The position numbers and the translations under genes are program-made. This document shows, in pieces, positions 37,197 through 45,917 of a stretch of 64,000 bases of DNA. The stretch is from DAOPYU01 sp942493245. Its GTDB lineage: Bacteria > Sumerlaeota > Sumerlaeia > UBA8349. The notes below the pieces were generated by a model that made no database searches, was not told the DNA's origin, and saw only the letters and a list, made by a program, of their open reading frames with translations. The first letter of the stretch is position 1. Each line of letters starts with the position of its first letter. The stretch spans positions 2,728,001 through 2,792,000 of the forward strand of contig OW818685.1 in assembly GCA_942493245.1 (NCBI GenBank), read 5' to 3'.

Positions 37197-37373
37197 GGCC
37201 CCGAAGGGGCCGTCCTTGAATAGCCGTGGGTGACCGAAGGGAACCCACGGAAAAGGAATCATAAATTTCGCACCCTGAAGGGGTGCCCCAACAAAAGCAA
37301 TGATTGGGTAACCCCTACCGGGGTTTGAAGTATTATGGGAACATGTCCGTAGGTTCCCTTCGGTCACCTACGG
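37197..37373. repeat. cluster of five intergenic hairpins, including an inverted pair with compensatory change
   Basis: Five palindromes lie in the 300-base spacer before the IS element: 37197-37211 (GGCCCCGAAGGGGCC), 37224-37250, 37270-37286, 37310-37325 and 37347-37373. The second and fifth are inverted copies of one sequence with the same internal loop. Their stems are CCGTGGG/CCCACGG and CCGTAGG/CCTACGG, so a G:C pair in one is an A:T pair in the other. No gene is visible between 37148 and 37453. Confidence 0.75.
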
Positions 37374-37530
37374 CTACTCAATGGGAATCCCTTCAGGATT
37401 CAAAAACAGCGGTTATCTCTTTTCACAAGCCACTATAAGAAAAACAAGACCGATGAAGTTCCCCCCGAAAACTGGACAGGCCTTTAAGGTGGTATTCTGT
37501 TAGGCTTGTGTCCAGGAAGGAGTGGGGAAA

Positions 37531-37812
37531 ATGAGCGAAAAGAGGCGACGTTTCAGTGCGTCTTTCAAGGCGGAGGTGGCACTGGAGGCAATTCGCGGCA
37601 AGCGGACGATCAATGAGATTGCCAGCGAGCGCGGCATCCATCCCCACCAGGTGGTGATGTGGAAGAAGCAGGCGGTGGAATCCCTGAGCGGGGCTTTCGC
37701 CGACCGGCGCAAGCGGCCGGGAAAGGAGGCGGAAGAGACCAGCCAACTCTACGAGCAGATCGGACGGCTCAAGGTGGAACTCGACTGGCTAAAAAAAAAG
37801 TGCGGCGCTTGA
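37531..37812 (+). CDS. IS3-family transposase OrfA (helix-turn-helix and leucine-zipper part)
   Basis: The 93-aa protein begins MSEKRRRFSASFKAEVALEA, the usual OrfA start. It has a helix-turn-helix (TINEIASERGIHPHQVVMWK) that recognises the inverted repeats and a C-terminal coiled coil (LYEQIGRLKVELDWLKKK). GGAAGGAG lies 8 bases before the ATG at 37531. The gene ends two codons past a run of nine adenines (37791-37799), the expected site of frame change into orfB. Confidence 0.9.
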   Translation: MSEKRRRFSASFKAEVALEAIRGKRTINEIASERGIHPHQVVMWKKQAVESLSGAFADRRKRPGKEAEETSQLYEQIGRLKVELDWLKKKCGA

Positions 37813-37834
37813 CCCCGGCCAGGCGCGGGCGCTG

Positions 37835-38692
37835 GTGGAGCCGGGGCACGGGGAACTGGCCATTTCGCGCCAGTGCGCCCTGCTCGGTCTGCCGCGCTCG
37901 ACCTACTACTACCAGCCGGTGGAACGCGACCCTCAGGAGTTGGAACTGATGCGCCGGATCGACGAGATCTACACCTGCTTTCCGTTCTACGGTTCGCCCA
38001 AGATGACCGCGCACCTCTCGCGCACCCTCGGCCAGCCGATCAACCACAAGCGGGTCGAGCGGCTCATGCGGGTGATGGGGTTGCGGGCCGTGGCGCCGCG
38101 CAAGGGCCTGAGCCACAGCGCGCCGCAGCACAAGAAGTACCCGTATTTGCTGCGGGATCTGCCGATCGTGCGCCCCAACCAGGTCTGGGCGTCCGACATC
38201 ACGTACATCGGCCTGGCGGGCGGTTTTCTCTACCTGACGGCGGTGATCGACTGGTTCAGCCGTTACGTGCTGGCGTGGCGGCTCTCGAACTCGCTCGACA
38301 CCTCGTTTTGCGTCGAGACTCTCGACGAGGCGCTGCGTCTGGGGTGTCCCGATATTTTCAACACCGACCAGGGCGTGCAGTTCACCAGCGGGGCGTTCAC
38401 GAAACGGCTGGAGGAGAGCGGCATCCGGATCAGCATGGACGGGCGGGGCCGCTGCTTCGACAACATCTTCACGGAACGCCTGTGGCGCAGCGTGAAGTAC
38501 GAGGAGGTGTACCTGTGCGAGTATGCGGACCCGCCCGCTGCGGACAAGGCGCTCGGGGCGTACTTCCGATTCTACAACACGCAGCGGCCGCATCAGTCGC
38601 TTGGCTACCGCACGCCCCAGGAGGTTCACTGGGCGAACGGCTTTGAGACTGCGAAGCAGCAAAACAGAGATTTCGCTGACCAAATGAATTGA
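37835..38692 (+). CDS. IS3-family transposase OrfB (DDE integrase core)
   Basis: The 285-aa reading uses GTG at 37835, but the frame is open from 37793, directly inside the A9 run. The integrase core has WASDITY (first Asp), FNTDQGVQFTS (second Asp) and FTERLWRSVKYE (Glu), with the expected spacing, so the catalytic triad is intact. An HTH_21-like region precedes it (IDEIYTCFPFYGSPKMTAHL). OrfB lies in the +1 frame relative to OrfA, not the usual -1, so a fusion protein needs a net loss of one base or gain of two in the A-run. An independent start at GTG is the alternative. Confidence 0.9.
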   Translation: MEPGHGELAISRQCALLGLPRSTYYYQPVERDPQELELMRRIDEIYTCFPFYGSPKMTAHLSRTLGQPINHKRVERLMRVMGLRAVAPRKGLSHSAPQHKKYPYLLRDLPIVRPNQVWASDITYIGLAGGFLYLTAVIDWFSRYVLAWRLSNSLDTSFCVETLDEALRLGCPDIFNTDQGVQFTSGAFTKRLEESGIRISMDGRGRCFDNIFTERLWRSVKYEEVYLCEYADPPAADKALGAYFRFYNTQRPHQSLGYRTPQEVHWANGFETAKQQNRDFADQMN

Positions 38693-38881
38693 TCCGATCA
38701 GCGCCGAATGGTAGGTTAAAGATGCCCTCAAAACGACGCGAAGGGGACGGGACGCGGGAACCGACCCCGACCGCCCCTTCCGTCAAATAAGCGAGAAAAA
38801 AACATGATCGGGTCGTCAGGCGTCACACCTTAATCCTACCCGATCCCTGTCCAATGGACGGGGGGAACCTCACGACGATTC

Positions 38882-40213
38882 TCAACCTTCCCGGTTTAGA
38901 ATCATTGGAATGCTTTCGCGGGATCGCAACAGAACGGGCTTGAGCGCCATCAGTGTCGCGGCGCCCCAGCAGACCAGAACCAGCACGGCCAGTTGAACGC
39001 CCGGATAACCCACCAGCGTCTCGGGCAGAAAGGCCCAATTGACCCGCAGCCCCTGATACCAATGTTCAAGTCCCCAGAGCGCCCCTGCCGCGCCCATCCC
39101 TCCGGCCAACGCCCCCAGACCGGAACTGATCGCGATTTCAATCAACAACAAACTCCCCACCTGAGCCGAACTGGCCCCCAAGGCCCGGAAAAGCGCGATC
39201 TCCCGAACCCGCCGCGTCAGCATCCAGTTCAGAGTCGAGAAAACAAACGCGGCCACCAGTCCGAACACCAACACTCCAAACGCGGAAAAACCCAGACTCA
39301 CCAGCCCCAGAATGAGAGCCGCCTTGCGCCAGGTGGCTTGCGTGTTGGAGGGTTCCAGCCCCAACTCGGGAAGCGCCTTGAGAAAGGAATCGTACATTTC
39401 GGGAGAAGTGAGTTCCACATGGAGCGCCCGATAGGTCGGCTCCTGAATTCCGAATTCACGGTTGAACCGCTCAACGGTCTTGAGAGGAATCATCAGACTC
39501 AACAATTGGGGGTTGTACGAAAGCGACGCGACCTGACACGGGACAAAACGGGTCAGATCTCCCCCTGCTCCAGTCGCCGGAATCTGGCTCGACACCACGG
39601 AATTCCCCAGAATCAACCGGAAATTCCGCCCAACCAAAGCCGAGACACTCAACTTGGGCATTCCGTTGCTCTCCGCCAGACTCATGTTGTAGAGATCCAG
39701 AAAGTAACTGGAAACCACCGCCGGCATGGGTTTTTCAGAATCCGGGTCATCCTCGAAATCCTTCGGAGCATCCGGTCCCAGAATCCATTTTTCCACCCCA
39801 GTAACGGCAATGTCCGAACAAATCGTGCTGCCGAACAGATTCGCTTCGGCGGACACGGGAAACTGAAGAGTCACCTCGGGGGACACCCGCGCCACACCCT
39901 CGATCGCCCGGACCTTATCGAGAACCGCCGGGGTGACCTTGGCCGTTTCGACCTGAAGCCACAGAAGCGAAAGCGCCCGGGGACGCAACACGATACGCTC
40001 GGGAGGGAACAATTCGTTCACGTGCCGATTGACGGATTGCCGCAATCCAAACCCCACAATCCAAGCCAACGCCAGCGAAAAAACCCCTACCGCCAGAACA
40101 CCGGCCACCGTCCCATGCTGTCGCCAGTAGGTCCGCAATGAAATAGCCAACAGACGCAAAGCGAATCCAGAACGCAGGCCCTTCGGATTGTCTTCCCCAC
40201 CACTTTCAGTCAA
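38882..40213 (-). CDS. FtsX/MacB-type ABC transporter permease
   Basis: The 443-aa protein has one membrane helix near residue 40, a large periplasmic domain and three C-terminal helices, the topology of FtsX-like permeases. The conserved region after the second helix reads LTRRVREIALFRALGASSAQVGSLLLIE. The start is a TTG at 40213 with GGAG 9 bases upstream; no ATG fits better. These permeases need a LolD/MacB-type ATPase, which is not encoded next to this gene in the window. The IS3 element inserted 9 bases after the stop codon. Lipoprotein release or efflux functions are possible but not decided. Confidence 0.85.
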   Translation of the reverse strand: MTESGGEDNPKGLRSGFALRLLAISLRTYWRQHGTVAGVLAVGVFSLALAWIVGFGLRQSVNRHVNELFPPERIVLRPRALSLLWLQVETAKVTPAVLDKVRAIEGVARVSPEVTLQFPVSAEANLFGSTICSDIAVTGVEKWILGPDAPKDFEDDPDSEKPMPAVVSSYFLDLYNMSLAESNGMPKLSVSALVGRNFRLILGNSVVSSQIPATGAGGDLTRFVPCQVASLSYNPQLLSLMIPLKTVERFNREFGIQEPTYRALHVELTSPEMYDSFLKALPELGLEPSNTQATWRKAALILGLVSLGFSAFGVLVFGLVAAFVFSTLNWMLTRRVREIALFRALGASSAQVGSLLLIEIAISSGLGALAGGMGAAGALWGLEHWYQGLRVNWAFLPETLVGYPGVQLAVLVLVCWGAATLMALKPVLLRSRESIPMILNREG

Positions 40214-40355
40214 CTAAGAAATCTCCAACCAGAAAATTGATCCCCTCTTCGCCTCTTGGGCAACGCTCGCGTCTCCAAGCGGTCAAAACACGGTCCATGT
40301 TGCCACGCCACATCCAGAAGGCGCAAGCGTTCTCTTTTCAATCATCGAATTCGAC

Positions 40356-40973
40356 TTACACATCTTCCGATATCCGAATCATTCCGGTTTCGGTGACAAT
40401 CGCATCCATTCGCCAATCATGCGCCTCGCTCTCGATCCTGTCCACAATCTGAATATTGTACGCCAACGCCACCAGGGGCGGACAGGCGGGGATCTTCTCC
40501 AGAAAACGGTCGTACATCCCCGCGCCGAACCCCAACCGGTTTCCCGTCCGGTCGAAAGCCACCCCCGGTACCACGATCAGATCGAAAGATCCGTCCTGCT
40601 CCTGATCCCAGGCCGACAATGCCGCAACCGGTTCCCGGAGACCCCGAAACTTTCCCGACACCAGGTCCGCCTCAAAATCGCGTATTTCAATCGCTTCAAA
40701 ACAGGGAGTTCCCCGCAGACAACGCGGAAGCGCCAACCGCTTTCCCTGATCGAACGCCGCTTTCAGAATGCCTGCCGTCCCCACTTCATCCGGCATGGAA
40801 CAATACGCCAGAACGCGGCGCGCCTGACACCACTCCTCACAGGATATAAGTGTTTCTTCGATCCGGCGGTCCCACTGTCGGCGCAAATCGTCCGGTATTC
40901 CCCCGCGTACCCGTAAAATCTGTTCCCGTAAAATGGCCTTACTTTCCAGATTCACAATCCTTATCCATTCCAC
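40356..40973 (-). CDS. fau: 5-formyltetrahydrofolate cyclo-ligase
   Basis: The 205-aa protein converts 5-formyl-THF to 5,10-methenyl-THF using ATP. The family motif is complete: VVPGVAFDRTGNRLGFGAGMYDRFL region, with LAYCSMPDEVGT and the N-terminal Lys/Arg-rich helix (KAILREQILRVR). It lies between the Yej-like permease gene and the FtsX-type permease on the same strand. The upstream gene ends only 32 bases before, so they may share a transcript although function does not link them. Confidence 0.9.
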   Translation of the reverse strand: MEWIRIVNLESKAILREQILRVRGGIPDDLRRQWDRRIEETLISCEEWCQARRVLAYCSMPDEVGTAGILKAAFDQGKRLALPRCLRGTPCFEAIEIRDFEADLVSGKFRGLREPVAALSAWDQEQDGSFDLIVVPGVAFDRTGNRLGFGAGMYDRFLEKIPACPPLVALAYNIQIVDRIESEAHDWRMDAIVTETGMIRISEDV

Positions 40974-41005
40974 TCGAAATCGAGAAAATCCACCGTGATC
41001 TCCAA

Positions 41006-42670
41006 CTACAAAATCCTCCCGGAATCGCGCGATTCAAAGGCGGCCCGAACCCCTTCCCCGATAAACACGCCCAGAATCATGACCCCCGACAAAGCCAGCG
41101 CCGGATACACGGTCAACCACCAGGCCCACCGGTGGGTCTGCGCCTGATTCAACAGATCGCCCCAGCTCGCCGTGGGAGGCGGCATCCCGAACCCGAGGTA
41201 ATCGAGCGCCGTCAGCGAACCTATCGCCCCCACCAGGGCAAAGGGGAAATACGTCACCACCGGCGTCAGGGCGTTCGGCAGGATGTGCTTGAAGAGGATT
41301 TTCCACGTCGGCACCCCCAGGCACCGCGCCGCCTCGACAAACGGCAACTTGCGCAGCCGCAAAAACTCCGCCCGGACATAATACGAAATCCCCACCCAGT
41401 TGAACAGACCGTACACCACCAGCAAAAGCCCGAAACTGCGCCCGAGAACATTCCCCAACAGCATCATGACATACAGAAAGGGGACAGCCACCCAGATCTC
41501 GATCAACCGCTGACCGGTCAGGTCCACCCAACCGCCCCAGTACCCCATCACGCCCCCGGCCACCACGCCCGCCGCCAGGGAGAAAAAAACCAGCAACAGC
41601 CCGAAACTCAGGGCGATCCGAAACGCATAGATAATCCGCGCCAGGACATCCCGACCTGAATTGTCAATCCCCAGAGGGTGTCCTCGAACGGGCTCGAACG
41701 GCCAGCGAACCTCCGTCTTCTCAAACTTGACCAGAAACCGCTTCCCCGCCAGATCCAGCGTCTGATTCTCCACCTCGCCGCTAAACCGCGCCTGGACCAA
41801 TTCCTCTATCTTAGCCTGTTCCTCTTTCGAGACCGACTGCCAGGCGTCCGATTTCACCTGAAGGAGTTGCCTCTGTTCATCGAATACCACCCATTCCGCC
41901 GTTGCCTCAGAGTCGGAGACCTCCCGCAGTGTCAAGCGAACCGACTTCGGCGCTCGGGAACGGGGAGCATAAGGCGGCAGACTCACCACCACCCGGCGAG
42001 TCGCTTCAACGGCTCCCGACTCGGACGGAATCGGTTTCAAACTCACAACCTCTTTCTCAAAACGAGGCGCCTCCTGGTTTGAAAAACGCGCGGCCAACGC
42101 TTCCTTCAGTTCCCCCTCCAGCGGATACCAGGCCTCGAACGCCATACCAGGGACATCCTCCTCTTTCAGTCCCAAAAAAGAACCCGCTCCGAGAGAAGTC
42201 TCGACCTTCCCATCCGGTAACAGATTCACGGAACCCGTCAACGGCGCGGGAGAAAACACCACCCGGACCTCATTCGGAATCTCCAGACTCTCCGGGTCCA
42301 GAATCTCGTCCGGGCCATACGGAATCACCGGAAAACACATCCGATTGTCTGGATTTTCCCTGAACATTTCACTTTGAACGAGCGCTTTATAGCGAGGCGG
42401 GGTCTGGTTCCCATTTTTAAGAAAATCGTGCTCGGTGTATTCCCGCCCCAAATGGAAACGATTCTTCAGACAGGAACGAAGCGCCGGATAATATGTCTCT
42501 CCTTCCATGCGCACATACAGCGGCCGGTCGGAGCAGAAGAACTCCGCTCCCTGACTCAGCACAAACGCCCCCATCAACAGACAGAACGCCCACCAGGCGC
42601 GTTTCATCCCCCGAAACCGGCGCAGCCGTTTCCGCATGACAGGGTTCGGTCTGAAAAGGGTCCAATTCAT
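41006..42670 (-). CDS. yejE: YejE-like ABC transporter permease with large periplasmic insert
   Basis: The 554-aa protein is a BPD-type permease. The C-terminal 260 residues hold the transmembrane domain and the EAA loop (EAARCLGVPTWKILFKHILP) that contacts the ATPase. HPLGIDNSGRDVLARIIY is the conserved sequence before the first core helix, as in OppC/YejE. Between the N-terminal helix and this core there are about 230 extra residues, presumably periplasmic, making it much longer than E. coli YejE (about 340 aa). Its start overlaps the stop of yejB by 4 bases (ATGA), indicating translational coupling. Confidence 0.86.
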   Translation of the reverse strand: MNWTLFRPNPVMRKRLRRFRGMKRAWWAFCLLMGAFVLSQGAEFFCSDRPLYVRMEGETYYPALRSCLKNRFHLGREYTEHDFLKNGNQTPPRYKALVQSEMFRENPDNRMCFPVIPYGPDEILDPESLEIPNEVRVVFSPAPLTGSVNLLPDGKVETSLGAGSFLGLKEEDVPGMAFEAWYPLEGELKEALAARFSNQEAPRFEKEVVSLKPIPSESGAVEATRRVVVSLPPYAPRSRAPKSVRLTLREVSDSEATAEWVVFDEQRQLLQVKSDAWQSVSKEEQAKIEELVQARFSGEVENQTLDLAGKRFLVKFEKTEVRWPFEPVRGHPLGIDNSGRDVLARIIYAFRIALSFGLLLVFFSLAAGVVAGGVMGYWGGWVDLTGQRLIEIWVAVPFLYVMMLLGNVLGRSFGLLLVVYGLFNWVGISYYVRAEFLRLRKLPFVEAARCLGVPTWKILFKHILPNALTPVVTYFPFALVGAIGSLTALDYLGFGMPPPTASWGDLLNQAQTHRWAWWLTVYPALALSGVMILGVFIGEGVRAAFESRDSGRIL

Positions 42671-43701
42671 GGGGCGAAGTCAATCCTCGGGTCAATCAGG
42701 ACATAACAGAAATCGGAAAGCAGGTTGCCCAGCAAGGTCAACAGAGAGGTGATGGACAGAATCCCCATGAACACCATGTAGTCCCGGCTGACCAGGCACT
42801 CCAGGCTCAGACGGCCCATCCCCGGAATCTCGAACACGTTTTCGATCAACACCGACCCGGCAAACATCAAGGTCAATGCCCCCCCCAGCCCCGTCGCAAT
42901 CGGGATGAGCGAATTGCGCAACACATGAACCCAGACGGTGCGCCAACGCGAACACCCTTTGGCCCGCGCCGTTCGGACATAATCTTTCGCCACCTCCTCC
43001 AGGAGGGAATGCTTCATCAGCAGGGTTAGAAACGCAAAATGCCCCACCATATAACAGAGAACCGGCAGCACCATGTGGCGCGCGATGTCGAGGGTCTTGC
43101 CCCACAGCGTCAGGGATTCGAATCCATCCGAGGTGAATCCCCCGTGCGGGAACAGATCGGGCCAGCCCTCAACAGTCCCACAGAGTGTGGTTTTCAGGAT
43201 CATCCCCAAGGCATAAGGCGGAATTGCGTACCCCACAAATACGAGCAGACTCGACGCCAGATCGAACGCGGTGTTGTGCCGCAACGCCTTGACAATCCCA
43301 AGCGGGATGCAGATGAGGTAGGAAAGCAGAAAACCCGTGATCCCGAAAATCAGGGACACCGGCAACCGCTCGACAATCAACTCCCAGACCGTCCTGTTCG
43401 GATACTTGTAGGACTGGGCCGTCACCCCGAGACGGTTCTTCACGAGCCATTCCCAGTAACGAAGCGGCGCCGGTTTGTCGAACCCGTAATAGGCCTGAAT
43501 CGCCTGAATGTCTTCCGTCCGCAGACTCTCGCCCGCCCCGCCTCGACCTCCGCCCTGTTCGGCCATCCGGATCCGGGCCAGGCGTTGTTCCACCGGCCCG
43601 CCCGGCACAAACTGACACAGGGCAAAACACACCATCGTGATCCCCAGAAAGGTGGGGATCACAAGCAACAGACGTTTGAGAAAATACGCCAGACGCGCCA
43701 C
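42667..43701 (-). CDS. yejB: YejB-like ABC transporter permease
   Basis: The 344-aa protein starts MARLAYFLKRLLLVIPTFLG and has six predicted helices. CQFVPGGPVEQRLARIR, HSLLEEVAKDYVRTARAKGC and the C-terminal DPRIDF match YejB of the oligopeptide/microcin C uptake system YejABEF. It pairs with the YejE-like permease, overlapping it by 4 bases, and follows the substrate-binding protein gene by 36 bases. The substrate is most likely an oligopeptide. Confidence 0.88.
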   Translation of the reverse strand: MARLAYFLKRLLLVIPTFLGITMVCFALCQFVPGGPVEQRLARIRMAEQGGGRGGAGESLRTEDIQAIQAYYGFDKPAPLRYWEWLVKNRLGVTAQSYKYPNRTVWELIVERLPVSLIFGITGFLLSYLICIPLGIVKALRHNTAFDLASSLLVFVGYAIPPYALGMILKTTLCGTVEGWPDLFPHGGFTSDGFESLTLWGKTLDIARHMVLPVLCYMVGHFAFLTLLMKHSLLEEVAKDYVRTARAKGCSRWRTVWVHVLRNSLIPIATGLGGALTLMFAGSVLIENVFEIPGMGRLSLECLVSRDYMVFMGILSITSLLTLLGNLLSDFCYVLIDPRIDFAP

Positions 43702-43737
43702 GTCACACCGCCTGTTTCAAAAAGCCGGAATTCATCG

Positions 43738-45525
43738 TTATTGGGCGCCTCCTGCGGGCCGAAACTCCTGATCGAAACGGATCTCGGCCTTCCGGGCCGA
43801 CAGAGCGTTCCCGGTGGACATGGCGTCGGTCAGGTCGGCCTTCGAGTCCTCGTCCAGCCACCAGTAAACCCACGCCATCTTCCCATCGTCGTACTTGTCG
43901 CACACCGTCGACGGCGTCCCGAACTTGTTCCAATAGAGCAGCCGCGCATGGTTCACATACCAGAGCAAGGCATACGGCGTCTCCTTCACGGCGATCTGGT
44001 CAATCTTCCGGCACGCCTCCAGTCGCTCCTTCAACTCGAAGAGATTTTTGTAACCCTCCACAATCCGGTCCACCTCTTCGTTCATGAACCCCACCAGATT
44101 GTTCCCCGACTCGCGTTTCGCTTCGCTCGAATGCCACTGCGCGCGCGGGTCCTTCCAGGGCAGCACCACGGCGTTCCAGTTGACCATCGTCATCTCGAAA
44201 TTGAAGCGCGTGACATCCTTGAGCCATGCCGCAAAGTCCTTCTGGGCGATCCGCATCTCCACCCCGACCTCCTTCAGGTCCGCCTGATAGACATTCAGGT
44301 ACTTCGCCTCGATGGGACTGCGCGAGAGGAACTCGAACGAAAAGGGCTTTCCGTCCTTTTCCAGAATCCCTGTCCCCGGATTCGCCTTCCATCCCGCCTC
44401 GGCCAACAGACGCCGCGCCTGTTCCTTGTCGAACGGAATCAACTCGTTCGGACAGGGGCTTTCCACGGAATAGAGATCCTCATAATAGGATTTTTGGAGC
44501 ACGTACTGGTCGTACGCCAGCGTTTTGTTCATGAACTCGCGATTGAGACAAAGCGCCATCGCCCGGCGAGTCCGCGCGTCGTCGAATGGCGCGCGACGCA
44601 TGTTCATCGCAAACCCGCGCACCCCGATCGGCTGGTGGTTGTAAACCTTCTGTTTGACGATCCAGTTCTTGTCAAACTTTTCCCCCGCTGCCCGTTTGAT
44701 CCACTGCTCGGCGGTCGTGTCCGCGAAGAAATCTATCTCCCCCTTCAGGAAGGCATCCAGCGCGTTGTTCGGATCGCCATACATCCGGAACTTGACCCGT
44801 TCGAAGTTGTACATCCCCTGGAGACTCGGCGCATTGTTCCGCCAGTAGTCCGCACGCCGCTGGAGGGTGATCATGATACCCGGATCTATCTTTTCGAGGC
44901 GGTAGGGACCGGAAACCACCGGAAACTCGAAGTTGATCAGATTGAAATCCTTCCCCTCGAAGGCATGCTTGGGCAATACGCGCAGAATCCCCACCTCGAG
45001 GAAGTTGCGCCAGTGGACCTCTTTCGCCTGGAACTGAATCTGAAGCGGTCCCAGAATCGTCGGCGACTCGAACCCCTGAAGACTCGACTTCTGAACTCCC
45101 GTCAGGTTCTTCGGGTCCATGATCGTGTCGAAGGTCCACTTCACATCCTCAGCCGTGATCGGTTGCCCGTCGCTCCACCGCGCCTGCGGGTTGATCCAGA
45201 ACGTGAACGTCTTCTTATCGTCCGAAATCGCCCACTTCTCGGCAATCTGGGGGACCGGTTCCAGCGTCAAAGAATCGCTGTTCACGAGCGGTTCATACAG
45301 CAGGACCCAGACATTCCAGGAAAAAACATTATTGTCGAGCAGGTAGTTGAGACTCTGGGGCTGGTCCCCGCCATAAATCGCGATCTCCCCCCCAGCATAG
45401 GCCGCTGGACTCGCAATCGGGTCGCGCGACTCCTTCCACTCGGGCCGGGGATACACGTCCTCGCCCCAGGAAGGGAAAGCGATGAGAAACAGAAACGAGA
45501 GCAACAAACCCGGGTAAATTTTCAT
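43738..45525 (-). CDS. yejA: extracellular solute-binding protein family 5 (YejA/OppA-like)
   Basis: The 595-aa protein has a signal peptide (MKIYPGLLLSFLFLIAFPSWG). The ATG at 45525 is preceded by GGAGGAGGGG 5 bases upstream; the frame runs further upstream into palindromic spacer DNA and should not be translated. SBP_bac_5 features are YEPLVNSDSLTLEPVPQIAEKW, FWINPQARWSDGQPITAEDV and MNMRRAPFDDARTRRAMALC. It binds the substrate (peptide-like) in the periplasm and delivers it to the YejB/YejE permeases encoded downstream. Confidence 0.88.
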   Translation of the reverse strand: MKIYPGLLLSFLFLIAFPSWGEDVYPRPEWKESRDPIASPAAYAGGEIAIYGGDQPQSLNYLLDNNVFSWNVWVLLYEPLVNSDSLTLEPVPQIAEKWAISDDKKTFTFWINPQARWSDGQPITAEDVKWTFDTIMDPKNLTGVQKSSLQGFESPTILGPLQIQFQAKEVHWRNFLEVGILRVLPKHAFEGKDFNLINFEFPVVSGPYRLEKIDPGIMITLQRRADYWRNNAPSLQGMYNFERVKFRMYGDPNNALDAFLKGEIDFFADTTAEQWIKRAAGEKFDKNWIVKQKVYNHQPIGVRGFAMNMRRAPFDDARTRRAMALCLNREFMNKTLAYDQYVLQKSYYEDLYSVESPCPNELIPFDKEQARRLLAEAGWKANPGTGILEKDGKPFSFEFLSRSPIEAKYLNVYQADLKEVGVEMRIAQKDFAAWLKDVTRFNFEMTMVNWNAVVLPWKDPRAQWHSSEAKRESGNNLVGFMNEEVDRIVEGYKNLFELKERLEACRKIDQIAVKETPYALLWYVNHARLLYWNKFGTPSTVCDKYDDGKMAWVYWWLDEDSKADLTDAMSTGNALSARKAEIRFDQEFRPAGGAQ

Positions 45526-45638
45526 ACTCGCCCCTCCTCCTCCATCAGGCCACGTTTCAAAGAAACCCCGGTGGCATTCGATTTCGGACAATCTACCACT
45601 CTTCATCGGCCAAAAGCAATGGGGATAGCCCGGAGTGG

Positions 45639-45748
45639 CACGGGCGTCCCGCCCGTGAGGCGGTTCGTACCGCCGGCGTCCCCGCCGGCGCGGTTCTGAA
45701 AACTCGCGGAACATGTTCCGGAGCTCCTTCATGGGCGAGACGCCCATG
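45639..45748. repeat. cluster of four perfect palindromes (GGGCG/CGCCC family)
   Basis: In 110 bases there are four perfect stems: 45639-45657 (CACGGGCG/CGCCCGTG), 45671-45690 (CGCCGGCG twice, each itself a palindrome), 45707-45720 (CGGAACATGTTCCG, loopless) and 45730-45748 (CATGGGCG/CGCCCATG). Translation of this repeat gives peptides such as MGVSPM and HGRDARAT, which often appear in false gene predictions. A related stem lies at 415-434. Confidence 0.82.
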
Positions 45749-45900
45749 CCACCTCAGAGCCTCCTTTCTCTCTTTATGAAGGCCCGAAGATGGGGTTGAG
45801 TAAACCGAAAGGTCATATAGAACAATGAGGAGTTCCTGATTTCCCCATCCTCCGTCTCAACAAGAGCTTGCACGATGGGTCATCCACGGAGAATAATCAC

Positions 45901-45917
45901 CGGGAGGAGTCCTCCCG
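45901..45917 (+). promoter_or_regulatory. ribosome binding site inside an inverted repeat
   Basis: CGGGAGGA and TCCTCCCG are perfect complements separated by one base and directly abut the ATG at 45918. The left arm is the Shine-Dalgarno sequence. If it folds, at least partly, translation of the ATPase gene would be blocked, so a regulatory role is possible. Confidence 0.55.

Larger units (their letters stand above)
37454..38872 (+). mobile_element. IS3-family insertion sequence, complete, with 3-bp target duplication
   Basis: The ends at 37454 and 38872 are imperfect inverted repeats of 27 bp. Both read inward as TGA(A/G)GTTCCCCCCG followed, after five variable bases, by TGGACAGG. CGA flanks the element on both sides (37451-37453 and 38873-38875) as the target duplication. 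It carries orfA and orfB. A subterminal inverted repeat (GATCGGGT ... ACCCGATC, about 38806-38845) lies near the right end. The element landed 9 bases past the stop codon of the permease gene. Intact ends and duplication suggest a fairly recent insertion. Confidence 0.92.
45526..45917. other. divergent intergenic region with palindrome cluster
   Basis: The 392-base spacer between yejA and the ABC ATPase gene has no gene. The middle is a dense cluster of palindromes (45639-45748), and the last 17 bases form an inverted repeat around the ribosome binding site of the ATPase gene. Both are listed separately. Confidence 0.6.

Noticed and set aside
37197..37373. Possible CRISPR array
   Set aside because: The hairpins differ from each other, spacers are uneven and no cas gene is present.
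37659..37949. -1 frame product across the A9 run of the IS element
   Set aside because: It continues into Arg/Trp/Thr-rich noise and stops; the integrase core is in another frame.
43039..45699. 886-codon plus-strand open frame
   Set aside because: Antisense to yejB and yejA, which have clear family motifs. No domain is visible in the frame.
45526..45747. N-terminal extension of the YejA-like protein
   Set aside because: The frame translates palindromic repeats (MGVSPM, HGRDARAT); a strong ribosome binding site and signal peptide begin at 45525.
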